From Prevotella sp. (GTDB lineage: Bacteria; Bacteroidota; Bacteroidia; Bacteroidales; Bacteroidaceae): a stretch of 57,167 nt of DNA. The stretch covers positions 1-57,167 of the forward strand of contig JAFUVB010000036.1 of NCBI GenBank assembly GCA_017471245.1, written 5' to 3'. Below, piece by piece: positions 1-8,553 of the stretch. Every line of letters begins with the position of its first letter. The stretch's first letter is position 1. A program made the position numbers and the translations under genes. The notes under the pieces were generated by a model. That model made no database searches. It was not told the origin of the DNA and saw only the letters and a program-made list of their open reading frames with translations.

Positions 1-151
1 AGAATCTCTGCTTTGGAAAAGACCTCGCTCAGAGAACTTGTTACCAAGCCGAGAGACTCTGTCAATCTCAATCAATCTGTCAAAGAACTCACTCTATTTT
101 GAATATTTATACCTAACGCGATTTTATCGCATCAGTAGTAAACTCATTATA

Positions 152-230
152 AGAACTCATCCGTACTGATGCTTCACTGATACAGAACACATTCCTAACT
201 GATACTTCACTGGTAAAGAACTCATTCTTT
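152..230. repeat. 32-33 bp imperfect tandem repeat
   Basis: Two copies starting AGAACTCAT/AGAACACAT (152-183 and 184-216), with a third partial copy from 217. Each contains ACTGATnCTTCACTG. The rest of 1-334 holds no convincing gene: it is AT-rich, with repeats and one isolated AAAACCTATGCTTTTT unit at 239-255 that belongs to the family arrayed elsewhere in the window. Confidence 0.7.
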
Positions 231-286
231 TGCTTGTTAAAACCTATGCTTTTTTACTTGTGATGCCAATGCCTAATACCAATGTA

Positions 287-349
287 CAATGTTCAATTGT
301 CAATGATCAATGTTCAATTGTCAATGATTACCGTTCAATTGTCAACGAT
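287..349. repeat. 21-bp tandem repeat, 3 copies, overlapping a stop codon
   Basis: Units lie at 287-307, 308-328 and 329-349. The first two are identical and the third differs at a few bases. The core is GTTCAATTGTCAA. The array runs into the last codons and stop of the minus-strand zinc-ribbon gene (stop at 335-337), so the gene's 3' end looks like the first unit. Confidence 0.85.
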
Positions 350-1567
350 CTTTGTCATTTTGAAGAGTGCGATTTTCTTGTTCGTATTTACCTCAGCATC
401 AATGCGATACTTGTTTGTCGTGTTCTGCGAGGCATCTGTATTCACTACATCCTGATTGGCTGAGAATGACACAATATACTCATATTGGTCTTCGCCAGCT
501 TCACGCTTTTTGATGTTGTAGTTGCCTGGTAGTTTCCAAGTCATTTCTGTTATGCCGTCTTTGTATAATTTGTTCATCATTTCCACGACATCAGATTTCG
601 TGGCGTTTTCTTTGTTGAGAAGAGTAAGTGTTTCTGCAACCGTTGACTTCAGGTTCTCTTCATTGCGTGAGTTGATGCTTACAAAGAAGTTGTGGAAGAG
701 GTCGCTGATGAAAGCTTTCTCTTCGGGAGATACCGTTTGTGCTTTTATCTTCTTAACTATTTCGTCAGCTTCGTCGCGGTGGTCTCCATCGGGATGCTCA
801 GTTATATATGCCAGATAAGCCTCTTCGGTGTCAAGGCTGCTTGTCTGTGCCCAGTCGATAGAGTCGATCTTGTGCATGGCAAGCGCCTTATGCTCTGAAT
901 TTGGATAGTTTTTCAAGTAATCCTGCAGTGCCGATTTTGAATTGCTTACCAATGCGTTGGTCCAATCTTGGTTGCCAAGTTTAATCATTTTCAGCTTTGC
1001 CTGAATCGTATCGCGATGGGCTGGTGTGGCGTCTTTGTAGGTGTCGAGGAATCCTTGCAGCACTAACGGGTCATTGCTGTTCACTGCAAAATTGTATTCT
1101 TCATTTTCTTTCTTCTTCTGTGCCTCGTTGTACATGTAGAAACATGCGCCGAAGATGACAAGTGCAATGATAAACGAAATAAAGAGTGCTGTTTTGGATG
1201 TCTTCTTTGCCGGTTTCGTTTCTTCTTTGCTTACTGCAGGTGAAAGGTTAGACACAGTGGCTTTATTGCGATTTTCGCTTGTAGCACTTTCATTCGGGTT
1301 GGTCTTGTCGTCCGTGTTTGAAGACGGCTGGACTGATACAGCGGGAGCCAGTTTGGGCGTATCCTGTTTTGCGGGTTTGCTGTCTACTGAATAATGGTTA
1401 GGTGCAGGGCAGTGGCAATGCGGGCAGAGATCTTCGTCATTTAGATACACTTCACCACATTCGGGACATTTGGTAATCTTCCCTGCAATTTCCACTCCGC
1501 AGTTGGGGCAAATGGGTGCTTTATCACTTATTTGATGTCCGCACTCAGGACATTTTATAATTGCCAT
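335..1567 (-). CDS. zinc-ribbon, single-pass membrane protein
   Basis: 410 residues of unknown function. The N-terminus carries CxxC zinc-ribbon knuckles (CPECG at 6-10, CPNCG at 20-24, CPECG at 34-38, CPHCHC at 48-53), that is, two tandem double-zinc-ribbon modules. A Pro/Ser/Lys-rich linker (55-125) follows, then one membrane helix at about 127-146. The C-terminal part has two TPR-like repeats (SALQDYLKNYPNSEHK and AYLAYITEHPDGDHRDEA) and a final globular region. The cytosolic N-terminus and external C-terminus are inferred from the Lys-rich flank. It lies 83 nt downstream of the lysozyme gene on the same strand with no promoter seen between, so co-transcription is likely. Its stop codon sits inside a 21-bp repeat array. 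Confidence 0.85.
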   Translation of the reverse strand: MAIIKCPECGHQISDKAPICPNCGVEIAGKITKCPECGEVYLNDEDLCPHCHCPAPNHYSVDSKPAKQDTPKLAPAVSVQPSSNTDDKTNPNESATSENRNKATVSNLSPAVSKEETKPAKKTSKTALFISFIIALVIFGACFYMYNEAQKKKENEEYNFAVNSNDPLVLQGFLDTYKDATPAHRDTIQAKLKMIKLGNQDWTNALVSNSKSALQDYLKNYPNSEHKALAMHKIDSIDWAQTSSLDTEEAYLAYITEHPDGDHRDEADEIVKKIKAQTVSPEEKAFISDLFHNFFVSINSRNEENLKSTVAETLTLLNKENATKSDVVEMMNKLYKDGITEMTWKLPGNYNIKKREAGEDQYEYIVSFSANQDVVNTDASQNTTNKYRIDAEVNTNKKIALFKMTKIVDN

Positions 1568-1650
1568 ATATGACGTGTATTAGTTGGTTTTATATTCTTA
1601 TGAATGAGTTATCTGCGTATTTTTGGTTCAGGCAGCAGCCATATCGTGTT

Positions 1651-2346
1651 CTACCGGTGGCGGAACCGGATTTCACGCATGCTGTGTCTGCCCATGAATC
1701 TGCTTTTGTCCACGAAAGTGTTGATGCCATTGATTCGTCCTTTTGCCGTGTATTGCCAAATCATGTAGTCGCGATCATCGGCAAGCTCCGGCGGTTCATT
1801 AGAATACATCGCCACCATAAGTGGATAGTCATCTATCTGATGTTGCAGATATTTGTTGTAAAAGTTTCGTCCTGTATAGATAAGCGGCTTCTGCTTGTAT
1901 GCTTCTTCTACCATTTTCAGGAAAGTCATGAGGGAATCGCAGAACACATCCACTTTTAATCCTCCCGTTGATTCAACGTCGATCATTGGAATCAGGTCCT
2001 GATCGCCAGGCCTGCATTGTGTCTTGAAGTTTTCAAGTTGCTTTTTGAGCTCTGATTTCGGGCGGAAGAAATGGTAGCTGCCTACTTTCAGACCATAGCG
2101 ATGGGCTAATTCGATGTTCTTTTCATACGTGTCATCAATCCTGTCTCCGCCTTCAGTGGCTTTCAAGTATACGTATGCCATTTTGCTGTTTTCGCCTACA
2201 GTTTCCCAGAATACGCTTCCCTGATAGTGGCTCAAGTCGATTCCATGAATGTGTGAGCATGTGTCTTCGCATTGTACATAGCTTTCTTGCGCATATACAA
2301 TGGTTGTAGTGGCTATATATATAATGATAAATAATAATCTTCTCAT
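1651..2346 (-). CDS. GH25 family lysozyme (muramidase)
   Basis: 231 residues. A signal peptide (about 1-19, ending VYAQ) predicts export. The GH25 fold is shown by GIDLSHYQG (Asp37), YLKATEGG (Glu65), GSYHFFRP (about 89-96) and the MIDVES strand (Asp123, Glu125), which carries the acidic residues used by this family to cut the MurNAc-GlcNAc bond of peptidoglycan. Length fits the single-domain Bacteroidota form; no cell-wall-binding repeat is present. It has its own consensus promoter only 8 nt before the ATG. A role in wall turnover or bacterial competition is inference. Confidence 0.9.
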   Translation of the reverse strand: MRRLLFIIIYIATTTIVYAQESYVQCEDTCSHIHGIDLSHYQGSVFWETVGENSKMAYVYLKATEGGDRIDDTYEKNIELAHRYGLKVGSYHFFRPKSELKKQLENFKTQCRPGDQDLIPMIDVESTGGLKVDVFCDSLMTFLKMVEEAYKQKPLIYTGRNFYNKYLQHQIDDYPLMVAMYSNEPPELADDRDYMIWQYTAKGRINGINTFVDKSRFMGRHSMREIRFRHR

Positions 2347-2354
2347 ACTTTTTG

Positions 2355-2385
2355 CAAAGTTATTGCAAAAAGTGCGGAATGCAAA
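2355..2385 (-). promoter_or_regulatory. Bacteroidota promoter of the GH25 gene
   Basis: Read on the minus strand, TTTG (2382-2385), 19 nt, then TAACTTTG (2355-2362). This is a full match to the phylum consensus. The ATG (2344-2346) follows the -7 box by 8 nt, so the transcript would be nearly leaderless. Confidence 0.75.
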
Positions 2386-2404
2386 ATAAATTATATTTCT
2401 TTAA

Positions 2405-3238
2405 TTATTCTTCTATCTCAGACAGGCTCTTCGCGAAGTTGTTTAGGAAATTGCTTGTTGTTTCAAACGGATTGTACCGCATATAGCGTATGCTTCGCCT
2501 TAGGTTTCTTCTAAACACCTTGCTGTTGTTCTCTACCATGCCATTTGTCCTCATGCGGAAATGCCAGTTCTCAGCTGTGTCGGCAGCAGTATGGGTGAGC
2601 GATCGCTGAGTGAGTTTCTGGGCAGCAGCGTCTTCTTTTAGCATGTAAGGTATTTCATCGCGGTCGAAATGGAAGAATGTAGTCAATATGCTTCCTTGAA
2701 GGCTTGCCATTTTTCTCATTCCGAGTTTGTTGAGTGACGTTTCCAAGGAGATGAAGTTCACTCTGTCGCCTTCACTGCGCAGGAAACGTCCCAGATCAAC
2801 AATACCTTTGAGCGATATGCCGCGGTTGAGCGTCTGATTCATATTATGGATGATCATGTAGAGCAACTGCATGGTTTCTGGCGTGGAGTCAGGATTGTTG
2901 TTCTCTTCCTTGATGATTCTTTTCAGTCTGAAGTTCAGAAAAAAATTCATCATCTTAGGTTGTTCGTCAAAGACAGGCAATTCAGGAAGATTATTTCCTG
3001 CGCTGAGGTTTGCACTATTCAACACTTCGTCAAATACCGGGTGAGCAATGTTTATGTTTGGGTCATCCTTATGATGCTGTAGACCGATGCGCACATAGTC
3101 TGTAACATTATGAACATCAGCTATCTGGAGCAGTCTTTTCCATTTGAAAGCTGACATCGGTTCCAATGGTTCCTCATCATTGAACACGCCCGACCTCAAT
3201 AGTCGGAACAGATTGTTATTAATAATATAGTTTGTCAT
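2405..3238 (-). CDS. nucleotidyltransferase-like protein, apparently without catalytic core
   Basis: 277 residues. The N-terminus (FRLLRSGVF, then FKWKRLLQIADVHNV) and a C-terminal stretch (GISLKGIVDLGRFLRSEG, then a helical pair ending before DEIPYM) resemble the first and last parts of the NTP_transf_5 (PF14907) family. I see no GS-x-D nucleotidyltransferase motif between them. It may therefore be a degenerate or regulatory relative; the family link is from memory of its pattern and is tentative. No signal peptide or membrane helix. Its ATG overlaps the stop of the upstream antiporter by 4 nt (ATGA), so the two are translationally coupled. Confidence 0.55.
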   Translation of the reverse strand: MTNYIINNNLFRLLRSGVFNDEEPLEPMSAFKWKRLLQIADVHNVTDYVRIGLQHHKDDPNINIAHPVFDEVLNSANLSAGNNLPELPVFDEQPKMMNFFLNFRLKRIIKEENNNPDSTPETMQLLYMIIHNMNQTLNRGISLKGIVDLGRFLRSEGDRVNFISLETSLNKLGMRKMASLQGSILTTFFHFDRDEIPYMLKEDAAAQKLTQRSLTHTAADTAENWHFRMRTNGMVENNSKVFRRNLRRSIRYMRYNPFETTSNFLNNFAKSLSEIEE

Positions 3239-4518
3239 CGGCTGTATCTTCTGGGATATTTGAACAATATTGACAGCAATGCTGCTATGCCCAACATCAT
3301 TGGATAATATAAATAAGGTATTATCTCTATGGGACTGATGCTTGCCAGACCTGCTGCCATTAACAATTGTGCACCATACGGTATGATTCCTTGCATGAAA
3401 CAGGAGAAAGTGTCAAGTATGCTGGCGCATTTGCGATTGTCTACACCGAACTTGTCTCCTATTTGTTTGGCTATTCCTCCGACGGTAAGGATGGAAACGG
3501 TGTTGTTGGCAGTGCAAACATCTGTAAGACAAACAAGAGCGGCAATGGATAATTCTGCGCCTCGCTTGCTGTTGATCTTTGCAGATATCTTCTGGATGAT
3601 GAAGTCAATACCTCCATTCATGCGTACAATCTCAAGCAAACCTCCCGCCATCATCGTAATGATAATCAATTCACCCATTCCCAGAATGCCTTGTCCCATG
3701 GAACCGAACCATCCGTACAGGTCGTAAGTGCCGTTAAAGATGCCAATGATGCCCGTCATGGCAATACCCAATGTGAGTACAGCCATCACATTCATGCCAA
3801 AGATTGCAGAAATAAAAACCACAAGGTAGGGGATTACTTTGAGATACTCCACGTCGGGTATGTCTGTCGGTGAGTGTACATCTGCACCAAGAAACAGATA
3901 TAAGACAAGTATCAACAAGGCTGCTGGCATAACGATGAATGAATTCACTCTGAATTTGTCACTCATTTTACATCCTTGAGTACTTGTTGCAACGATGGTG
4001 GTATCGGAAATGAATGAAAGATTGTCGCCGAAGAAAGAGCCTCCAACAACAATGGCTGTTATCATCGGCAGGTTTGTGCCTGTGGAATCGGCTATTCCGG
4101 CAGCTATTGGCGTCAGTGCTACAATGGTGCCGACACTGGTTCCGATAGACAGGGATATGAAACAGGCTGCGAGGAACAAACCAGAAAGCAACATGTTTCC
4201 TGGCAACAGACTTAAGGTAAGGTTGACAGTTGAATCGATACTGCCCATTGCTTTGGCAGAATTTGCAAAGGCACCTGCCATCACAAATATCCACAACATA
4301 ATCATCAGATTACCTGTTCCGGCTCCTTTACTATACACTTCAATCCTTTTTTGTAGAGAATGGCTGCCGGTTATACCGATCGCATAGATGCTTGCCAGCA
4401 TAAACGCAACGGTAATAGGCACTTTATAAAAGTCACGTGCAATGATGGAAGTGACCAGATAAAGTACTATAAAAACCAATAATGGCGATAGTGCAAGTAA
4501 TCCTTTTCTGTTGCTCAT
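3235..4518 (-). CDS. Na+/H+ antiporter, NhaC family
   Basis: 427 residues, about eleven hydrophobic helices across the inner membrane. The family signature GDNLSFISDTTIVATSTQGC corresponds to the NhaC-type GDxxSPxSDTT motif, and the second half has the conserved CLTDVCTANNTVSILTVGG helix. The family exchanges external H+ (or a carboxylate pair) for internal Na+. Substrate cannot be read from sequence: relatives include malate/lactate antiporters. It forms a two-gene unit with the downstream nucleotidyltransferase-like gene (4-nt overlap). No recognisable -7 box lies directly upstream. Confidence 0.85.
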   Translation of the reverse strand: MSNRKGLLALSPLLVFIVLYLVTSIIARDFYKVPITVAFMLASIYAIGITGSHSLQKRIEVYSKGAGTGNLMIMLWIFVMAGAFANSAKAMGSIDSTVNLTLSLLPGNMLLSGLFLAACFISLSIGTSVGTIVALTPIAAGIADSTGTNLPMITAIVVGGSFFGDNLSFISDTTIVATSTQGCKMSDKFRVNSFIVMPAALLILVLYLFLGADVHSPTDIPDVEYLKVIPYLVVFISAIFGMNVMAVLTLGIAMTGIIGIFNGTYDLYGWFGSMGQGILGMGELIIITMMAGGLLEIVRMNGGIDFIIQKISAKINSKRGAELSIAALVCLTDVCTANNTVSILTVGGIAKQIGDKFGVDNRKCASILDTFSCFMQGIIPYGAQLLMAAGLASISPIEIIPYLYYPMMLGIAALLSILFKYPRRYSR

Positions 4519-4537
4519 GTGGTTGTCTTATATCGCT

Positions 4538-4598
4538 ATCGACATACGGATGATAATGAATTACTGTGATACAACACATCAATCTTCCGTATGTCGAT
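4538..4598. repeat. 13-bp perfect inverted repeat, 35-nt loop
   Basis: ATCGACATACGGA at 4538-4550 is the exact reverse complement of 4586-4598. It sits in the 101-nt gap between nhaC (start) and uxaA (end), both on the minus strand. It lacks a T-run, so it may be a processing site, an operator pair or a weak terminator for uxaA. Confidence 0.75.
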
Positions 4599-4619
4599 TA
4601 TCGAATAACATTTTGTATG

Positions 4620-6116
4620 TTAAAGAGTTACGCCGTTTTTGAAAATAGAAATCTCGCGGTATCCATTTTCTTCGTTTTTGGCTTTTTCACCATTAGCAAC
4701 GGCAATGATTTTGTCGATGAACTTGTCGAGAACTTCTTTCATTGGTTTACCTTCAACGAGTTCTCCTGCATTGAAGTCAATCCAATTAGGTTTGTTCTTA
4801 TACAAATTGCTGTTAGTGGAAATCTTCATGGTGGGAATGAATGTCCCGAATGGAGTTCCGCGTCCTGTCGTGAAAAGCACGATTTGACAACCTGACGATG
4901 CCAATGCTGTGCTTGCCACAAGGTCGTTTCCTGGTGCTGACAGCAGGTTCAACCCCTTTACTTGCAGCCGGTCGCCATAACCGAGAACACCACTTACAGG
5001 TGCGCGACCACACTTCTGGGTGCATCCCAATGCCTTGTCTTCAAGTGTTGAGATACCACCTGCCTTGTTTCCAGGTGAAGGATTCTCGCCCACAGGTTCA
5101 CCATGACTGAGAAAATACTCTTTGAAATCGTTGATGAGCTTCACTGTCTGATTGAATAGAGCTGGGGTTTCGCAGCGATTCATCAAAATGGTTTCAGCTC
5201 CAAACATCTCTGGAACTTCTGTCAGGATGCTCGTTCCGCCCTGTGCAACGAGGAAATCGGAAAACTCACCGACAAGAGGATTGGCAGTAATACCGCTAAA
5301 GCCATCGCTTCCGCCACATTTCAAACCTACTCGGAGTTCGCTCAATGGGCATGGCTGACGCTCGTCTTTCTTTGCAATCTGATAGAGTTCGCGCAGTATT
5401 CGCATACCTTCTTCCACTTCGTCGCCCTCAACTCGCTGGGTGACAAGTAACTTGATGCGCTCTCTGTCATAGTCGCCAAGCATTGCCATGAAATCTTCTG
5501 GCTGGTTGTTCTCACATCCAAGCGAAAGCACAAGCACAGCACCGGCATTGGGGTGAAGGACGATATCACGCAACACCTTTCGCGTGTTCTCATGGTCGTC
5601 GCTCAATTGTGAGCAACCGTAATTATGGTGCCAGGCATGAACTGCGTCGATACCTTCAAGACCAGTTTCCTTTTCCAGTTGGGCGGCAAGGCGTTCTGCT
5701 ATTCCGTTAACACATCCTACAGTCGGAACAATCCACACCTCATTACGGATACCTACTTCGCCATTCTTCCGAACATAACCATTAAAAGTGCGATTGTCCT
5801 GGGGAATATTGAGTTTTTCATCAACTGGATGATACTCATAGGATAGTTTTCCGGAGAGATTGGTTTTCAGATTATTCTCATTAACCCATTGTCCCGCCTT
5901 CAGGTCTTCCTTGGCATGGCCGATGGGATAGCCATATTTGATGATGTTTGTTCCTTCGGGTGTATCATTAATCAAGACTTTATGTCCCATTGGGGTGTCT
6001 TGTAAGAGAGTAACTTGTTTGTTGTCGATGTCGATTATTTCGCCTTTGCTCATCTGGCGAAGGCAAACAACCACTGAGTCGGCAGGGTTGATTTTGATGA
6101 ATGCTGATTGTTCCAT
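4620..6116 (-). CDS. uxaA: altronate dehydratase UxaA
   Basis: 498 residues, full length for the bacterial fused form. It dehydrates D-altronate to 2-keto-3-deoxygluconate (KDG) in the galacturonate pathway. The N-terminal SAF-type domain (about 1-95) ends with YPIGHAKEDLKAGQWV. The catalytic part shows GYVRKNGEVGIRNEVWIVPT, HNYGCSQLSDDHENT, LSLGCENNQ, GLKCGGSDGFSG and CGRAPVSGVLGYGD, all hallmarks of the UxaA/GarD family with its Fe-binding cysteines. It follows the LacI-type regulator gene on the same strand, separated by a 22-bp repeat array. Its product feeds KdgK and Eda encoded just beyond the regulator. Confidence 0.95.
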   Translation of the reverse strand: MEQSAFIKINPADSVVVCLRQMSKGEIIDIDNKQVTLLQDTPMGHKVLINDTPEGTNIIKYGYPIGHAKEDLKAGQWVNENNLKTNLSGKLSYEYHPVDEKLNIPQDNRTFNGYVRKNGEVGIRNEVWIVPTVGCVNGIAERLAAQLEKETGLEGIDAVHAWHHNYGCSQLSDDHENTRKVLRDIVLHPNAGAVLVLSLGCENNQPEDFMAMLGDYDRERIKLLVTQRVEGDEVEEGMRILRELYQIAKKDERQPCPLSELRVGLKCGGSDGFSGITANPLVGEFSDFLVAQGGTSILTEVPEMFGAETILMNRCETPALFNQTVKLINDFKEYFLSHGEPVGENPSPGNKAGGISTLEDKALGCTQKCGRAPVSGVLGYGDRLQVKGLNLLSAPGNDLVASTALASSGCQIVLFTTGRGTPFGTFIPTMKISTNSNLYKNKPNWIDFNAGELVEGKPMKEVLDKFIDKIIAVANGEKAKNEENGYREISIFKNGVTL

Positions 6117-6134
6117 AGATGTTTCTGTATAGTT

Positions 6135-6208
6135 TATAATTGAAATTCTTTGAATCTGTAATTGAAATTCTGTATAGTTTTAATTGAAATTCTGTGATTT
6201 TATAATTG
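6135..6208. repeat. 22-bp tandem repeat array overlapping the regulator's stop codon
   Basis: Units at 6135-6156, 6157-6178 and 6179-6200 plus a partial fourth share TAATTGAAATTCT. Read on the gene strand, the first unit starts with the final codons and TAA of the LacI-type gene, and the array fills almost all of the gap to uxaA. Because 22 is not a multiple of three, it is not coding. Confidence 0.85.
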
Positions 6209-7264
6209 TCTTCTTCGATAGAAATTCACGTTTTCTTTGGTGAGTAGCTCGATGGGCATATAGTTCACCGGGTCCACTTCCTGCTTTAGTACGATGGCCT
6301 TGAACAATGTGTCAACACAATTATATCCTTGCATGAACGCATGTTGGGCTATCAGGAATGAAATGGATCCCTGTCTGAGGCAAACGGCATTCTTTCCAAC
6401 CATGTCGTATCCCATGATCTGAACATCGCGCCTGTTTGTTCTCAAGAGGAAATCACCAATGATATGAGCTTTCGAACACATTGTGATGCAATGATGAACA
6501 TCGGGATTCTTCATGAAGAACGCTTCCAGTTGCTTGTCATAGTAAGCTTTGTCCTTGTCCATCGGCATGTCGAGCTCAACGATATCGATGTGAGGGTAGT
6601 GCTCTTTCATATAATGACGGAAGCCAACCTCACGGTTATCCTGTTGCTTGCTTGCCACTTTTCCGTTCTTTGTCAGTTTCATCAGCATGATTTTCTTCTC
6701 GTTTTGTGCAATAAGCATCAGCATCTTCGCTGCGAAATATCCGCTGCTGAGAGAGTCTTGTCCGTAGAAAGAAAGTGGATTCAGATCAGGCAGATATGAG
6801 TCTAAAAGTATGAACGGGATATTTAGCTCATGCAGTTGATCAGTATATTTCTTTGTGATTTCCAAATCGCTCGGTACTACAACCACTCCATTAGTTCCTG
6901 ATGCAATGATATTTTCGAAAACTTCTTCAAACTCTTGTTTGTTGAATCTTTCGTAATACCCCATTTTCACATCAATGTGGAAGTCTCTCCTTACTTCGCA
7001 TGCCTCCAAGGCACCTTCTTCAATCTCTTCCCAATATGCTTCACTCTCATGTTTTGGAATCAATACATGAAAAGTATATGATTTGTTGTATGCCAATGCA
7101 CTGGCATACATATTAGGACGGTAGTTGATTTCTTTCAGAACACGCTCAACTTTTTCGCGTGCAGACTTCGATACGTTAGGGCGATTGTGGAGGATTCTGT
7201 CAACAGTACCTACAGAAACGCCTGATTTTTCTGCAATATCTTTGATCCTTACTTTTGGTGACAT
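6200..7264 (-). CDS. LacI-family regulator of hexuronate genes
   Basis: 354 residues from the ATG at 7262-7264; an upstream in-frame ATG would add 34 unlikely residues and overlap the promoter. The N-terminal helix-turn-helix (IKDIAEKSGVSVGTVDRIL, then SAREKVERVLKEINYRPN) is typical LacI. The rest is a periplasmic-binding-like sensor domain (about 65-340) ending FYRRRQL. Flanked by uxaA and divergent kdgK-eda, it probably responds to a hexuronate or KDG-type inducer; the effector is inferred. A perfect palindrome lies between its promoter and start, and a related site before kdgK, which suggests autoregulation and control of both directions. Confidence 0.9.
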   Translation of the reverse strand: MSPKVRIKDIAEKSGVSVGTVDRILHNRPNVSKSAREKVERVLKEINYRPNMYASALAYNKSYTFHVLIPKHESEAYWEEIEEGALEACEVRRDFHIDVKMGYYERFNKQEFEEVFENIIASGTNGVVVVPSDLEITKKYTDQLHELNIPFILLDSYLPDLNPLSFYGQDSLSSGYFAAKMLMLIAQNEKKIMLMKLTKNGKVASKQQDNREVGFRHYMKEHYPHIDIVELDMPMDKDKAYYDKQLEAFFMKNPDVHHCITMCSKAHIIGDFLLRTNRRDVQIMGYDMVGKNAVCLRQGSISFLIAQHAFMQGYNCVDTLFKAIVLKQEVDPVNYMPIELLTKENVNFYRRRQL

Positions 7265-7292
7265 TTGTTTAATTATTAAAAATGTATGCATA

Positions 7293-7306
7293 GTGTTCGC
7301 GAACAC
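7293..7306. promoter_or_regulatory. putative LacI-type operator (regulator side)
   Basis: GTGTTCGCGAACAC is a perfect 14-bp palindrome. It lies 18 nt downstream of the -7 box of the LacI-type gene, where bound repressor would block transcription. The related site at 7434-7447 supports this. Confidence 0.65.
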
Positions 7307-7324
7307 GGATGCAGTTTTTCGATG

Positions 7325-7332
7325 CAAAAATA
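7325..7332 (-). promoter_or_regulatory. -7 box of the LacI-type gene
   Basis: TATTTTTG on the minus strand, matching TAnnTTTG, about 60 nt before the chosen ATG. No clear TTTG element is seen at the usual distance upstream. Confidence 0.5.
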
Positions 7333-7406
7333 GTAATAAAAGTTGAATTGTGTGAATACACAGCAACTTTTTTTCTTAAAAATGTCTTTTTTCTAAATTT
7401 TATTTG

Positions 7407-7414
7407 TAAATTTG
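7407..7414 (+). promoter_or_regulatory. -7 box of kdgK-eda
   Basis: TAAATTTG, 80 nt before the kdgK ATG. A good -33 TTTG at 19-20 nt is missing, which may suit a regulated promoter. Confidence 0.55.
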
Positions 7415-7433
7415 CAGCAAAATGAGCGCAGAT

Positions 7434-7447
7434 GTGCTCGCAAACAG
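7434..7447. promoter_or_regulatory. putative second LacI-type operator (kdgK side)
   Basis: GTGCTCGCAAACAG matches the perfect palindrome at 7293-7306 at 11 of 14 positions and keeps the TCGC centre. It starts 19 nt after the kdgK -7 box, mirroring the other site. Confidence 0.5.
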
Positions 7448-7494
7448 AAACAAACGAATTAATCTATAAACAAAAAATTTGAAAGAAAGCAATT

Positions 7495-8517
7495 ATGGCT
7501 AAAATCGTAACATTAGGAGAAATCATGCTCCGTCTGTCGCCGCAAGGTAACGATCGTTTTATCCAGAGTGAGTCATTCCGCATTATTCCTGGCGGGGGTG
7601 AAGCCAATGTGGCTGTAAGTGTAGCCAATTATGGGCATGATGCCTATTTCGTATCAAAACTGCCGAAACACGAAATCGGTCAGATTGCCGTTAACGCCCT
7701 GCGCCGTTATGGTGTGAATACGCAGTTTATTGCTCGCGGAGGTGATCGCGTGGGACTGTATTATGCAGAAACAGGTGCAAGTATGCGTCCGTCAAAAGTT
7801 ATTTATGACCGTGCACACAGTTCGATAGCAGAAGCAGATCCTTCTGATTTCGACTTTGATGCTGTGATGGAAGGTGCTCAGTGGTTCCACTGGAGTGGTA
7901 TCACACCCGCCATTTCCGACAAAGCAGCCGAGCTTACCAAGCTTGCTTGCGAGGCAGCAAAGCGTCACGGAGTGACGGTTTCTGTGGATTTGAATTTCCG
8001 CAAGAAGCTTTGGACTTCTGAAAAAGCGATCTCTATCATGCGCCCGTTGATGAAATATGTGGACGTTTGCATCGGTAATGAAGAAGATGCAGAGCTCTGT
8101 CTCGGTTTCAAACCTGATGCCGACGTTGAAGGCGGCAAGACAGATGCAAGCGGTTACGAGAAGATTTTCAAGCAGATGAAAGAAGAATTCGGATTCAAGT
8201 ATGTAGTTTCCACGCTTCGTGAAAGTTTCTCTGCCACATTCAACGGTTGGAAAGCACTTATCTATAACGGTGAGGAATTCTACCAGAGTAAGCGTTATGA
8301 GATCAATCCTATTATCGACCGCGTAGGCGGAGGCGACTCTTTCTCAGGCGGATTGATCCACGGATTGCTCACGAAAGCCACTCAGGGAGAGGCTCTCGAG
8401 TTTGCTGTTGCAGCTTCTGCACTGAAGCATACCATCAACGGAGACTTCAATCTGGTTTCTGTTGACGAAGTAGAAAGCCTCGCAGGCGGCAATGCAAACG
8501 GCCGAGTACAGCGTTAA
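7495..8517 (+). CDS. kdgK: 2-keto-3-deoxygluconate kinase
   Basis: 340 residues, PfkB/ribokinase fold, cytoplasmic. Phosphorylates KDG to KDPG with ATP. The start MAKIVTLGEIMLRLSPQG, the substrate-side glycines IPGGGEANVAVSVA, the sugar-kinase strand SVDLNFRKKLW, and the catalytic anion-hole motif DRVGGGDSFSGGLIHGL with its Asp are all present. The position directly before eda and opposite uxaA/LacI makes KDG kinase the best reading within the PfkB family. A -7 box and operator-like site precede it; eda follows after 36 nt. Confidence 0.93.
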   Translation: MAKIVTLGEIMLRLSPQGNDRFIQSESFRIIPGGGEANVAVSVANYGHDAYFVSKLPKHEIGQIAVNALRRYGVNTQFIARGGDRVGLYYAETGASMRPSKVIYDRAHSSIAEADPSDFDFDAVMEGAQWFHWSGITPAISDKAAELTKLACEAAKRHGVTVSVDLNFRKKLWTSEKAISIMRPLMKYVDVCIGNEEDAELCLGFKPDADVEGGKTDASGYEKIFKQMKEEFGFKYVVSTLRESFSATFNGWKALIYNGEEFYQSKRYEINPIIDRVGGGDSFSGGLIHGLLTKATQGEALEFAVAASALKHTINGDFNLVSVDEVESLAGGNANGRVQR

Positions 8518-8553
8518 TTCATGAATCGTAATAACCGTTTAAGACATTAAGAA

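Noticed and set aside
230-463. Small plus-strand open frame at the left edge
   Set aside because: It is made of the 21-bp repeats and the antisense of the zinc-ribbon gene; no promoter or recognisable protein.
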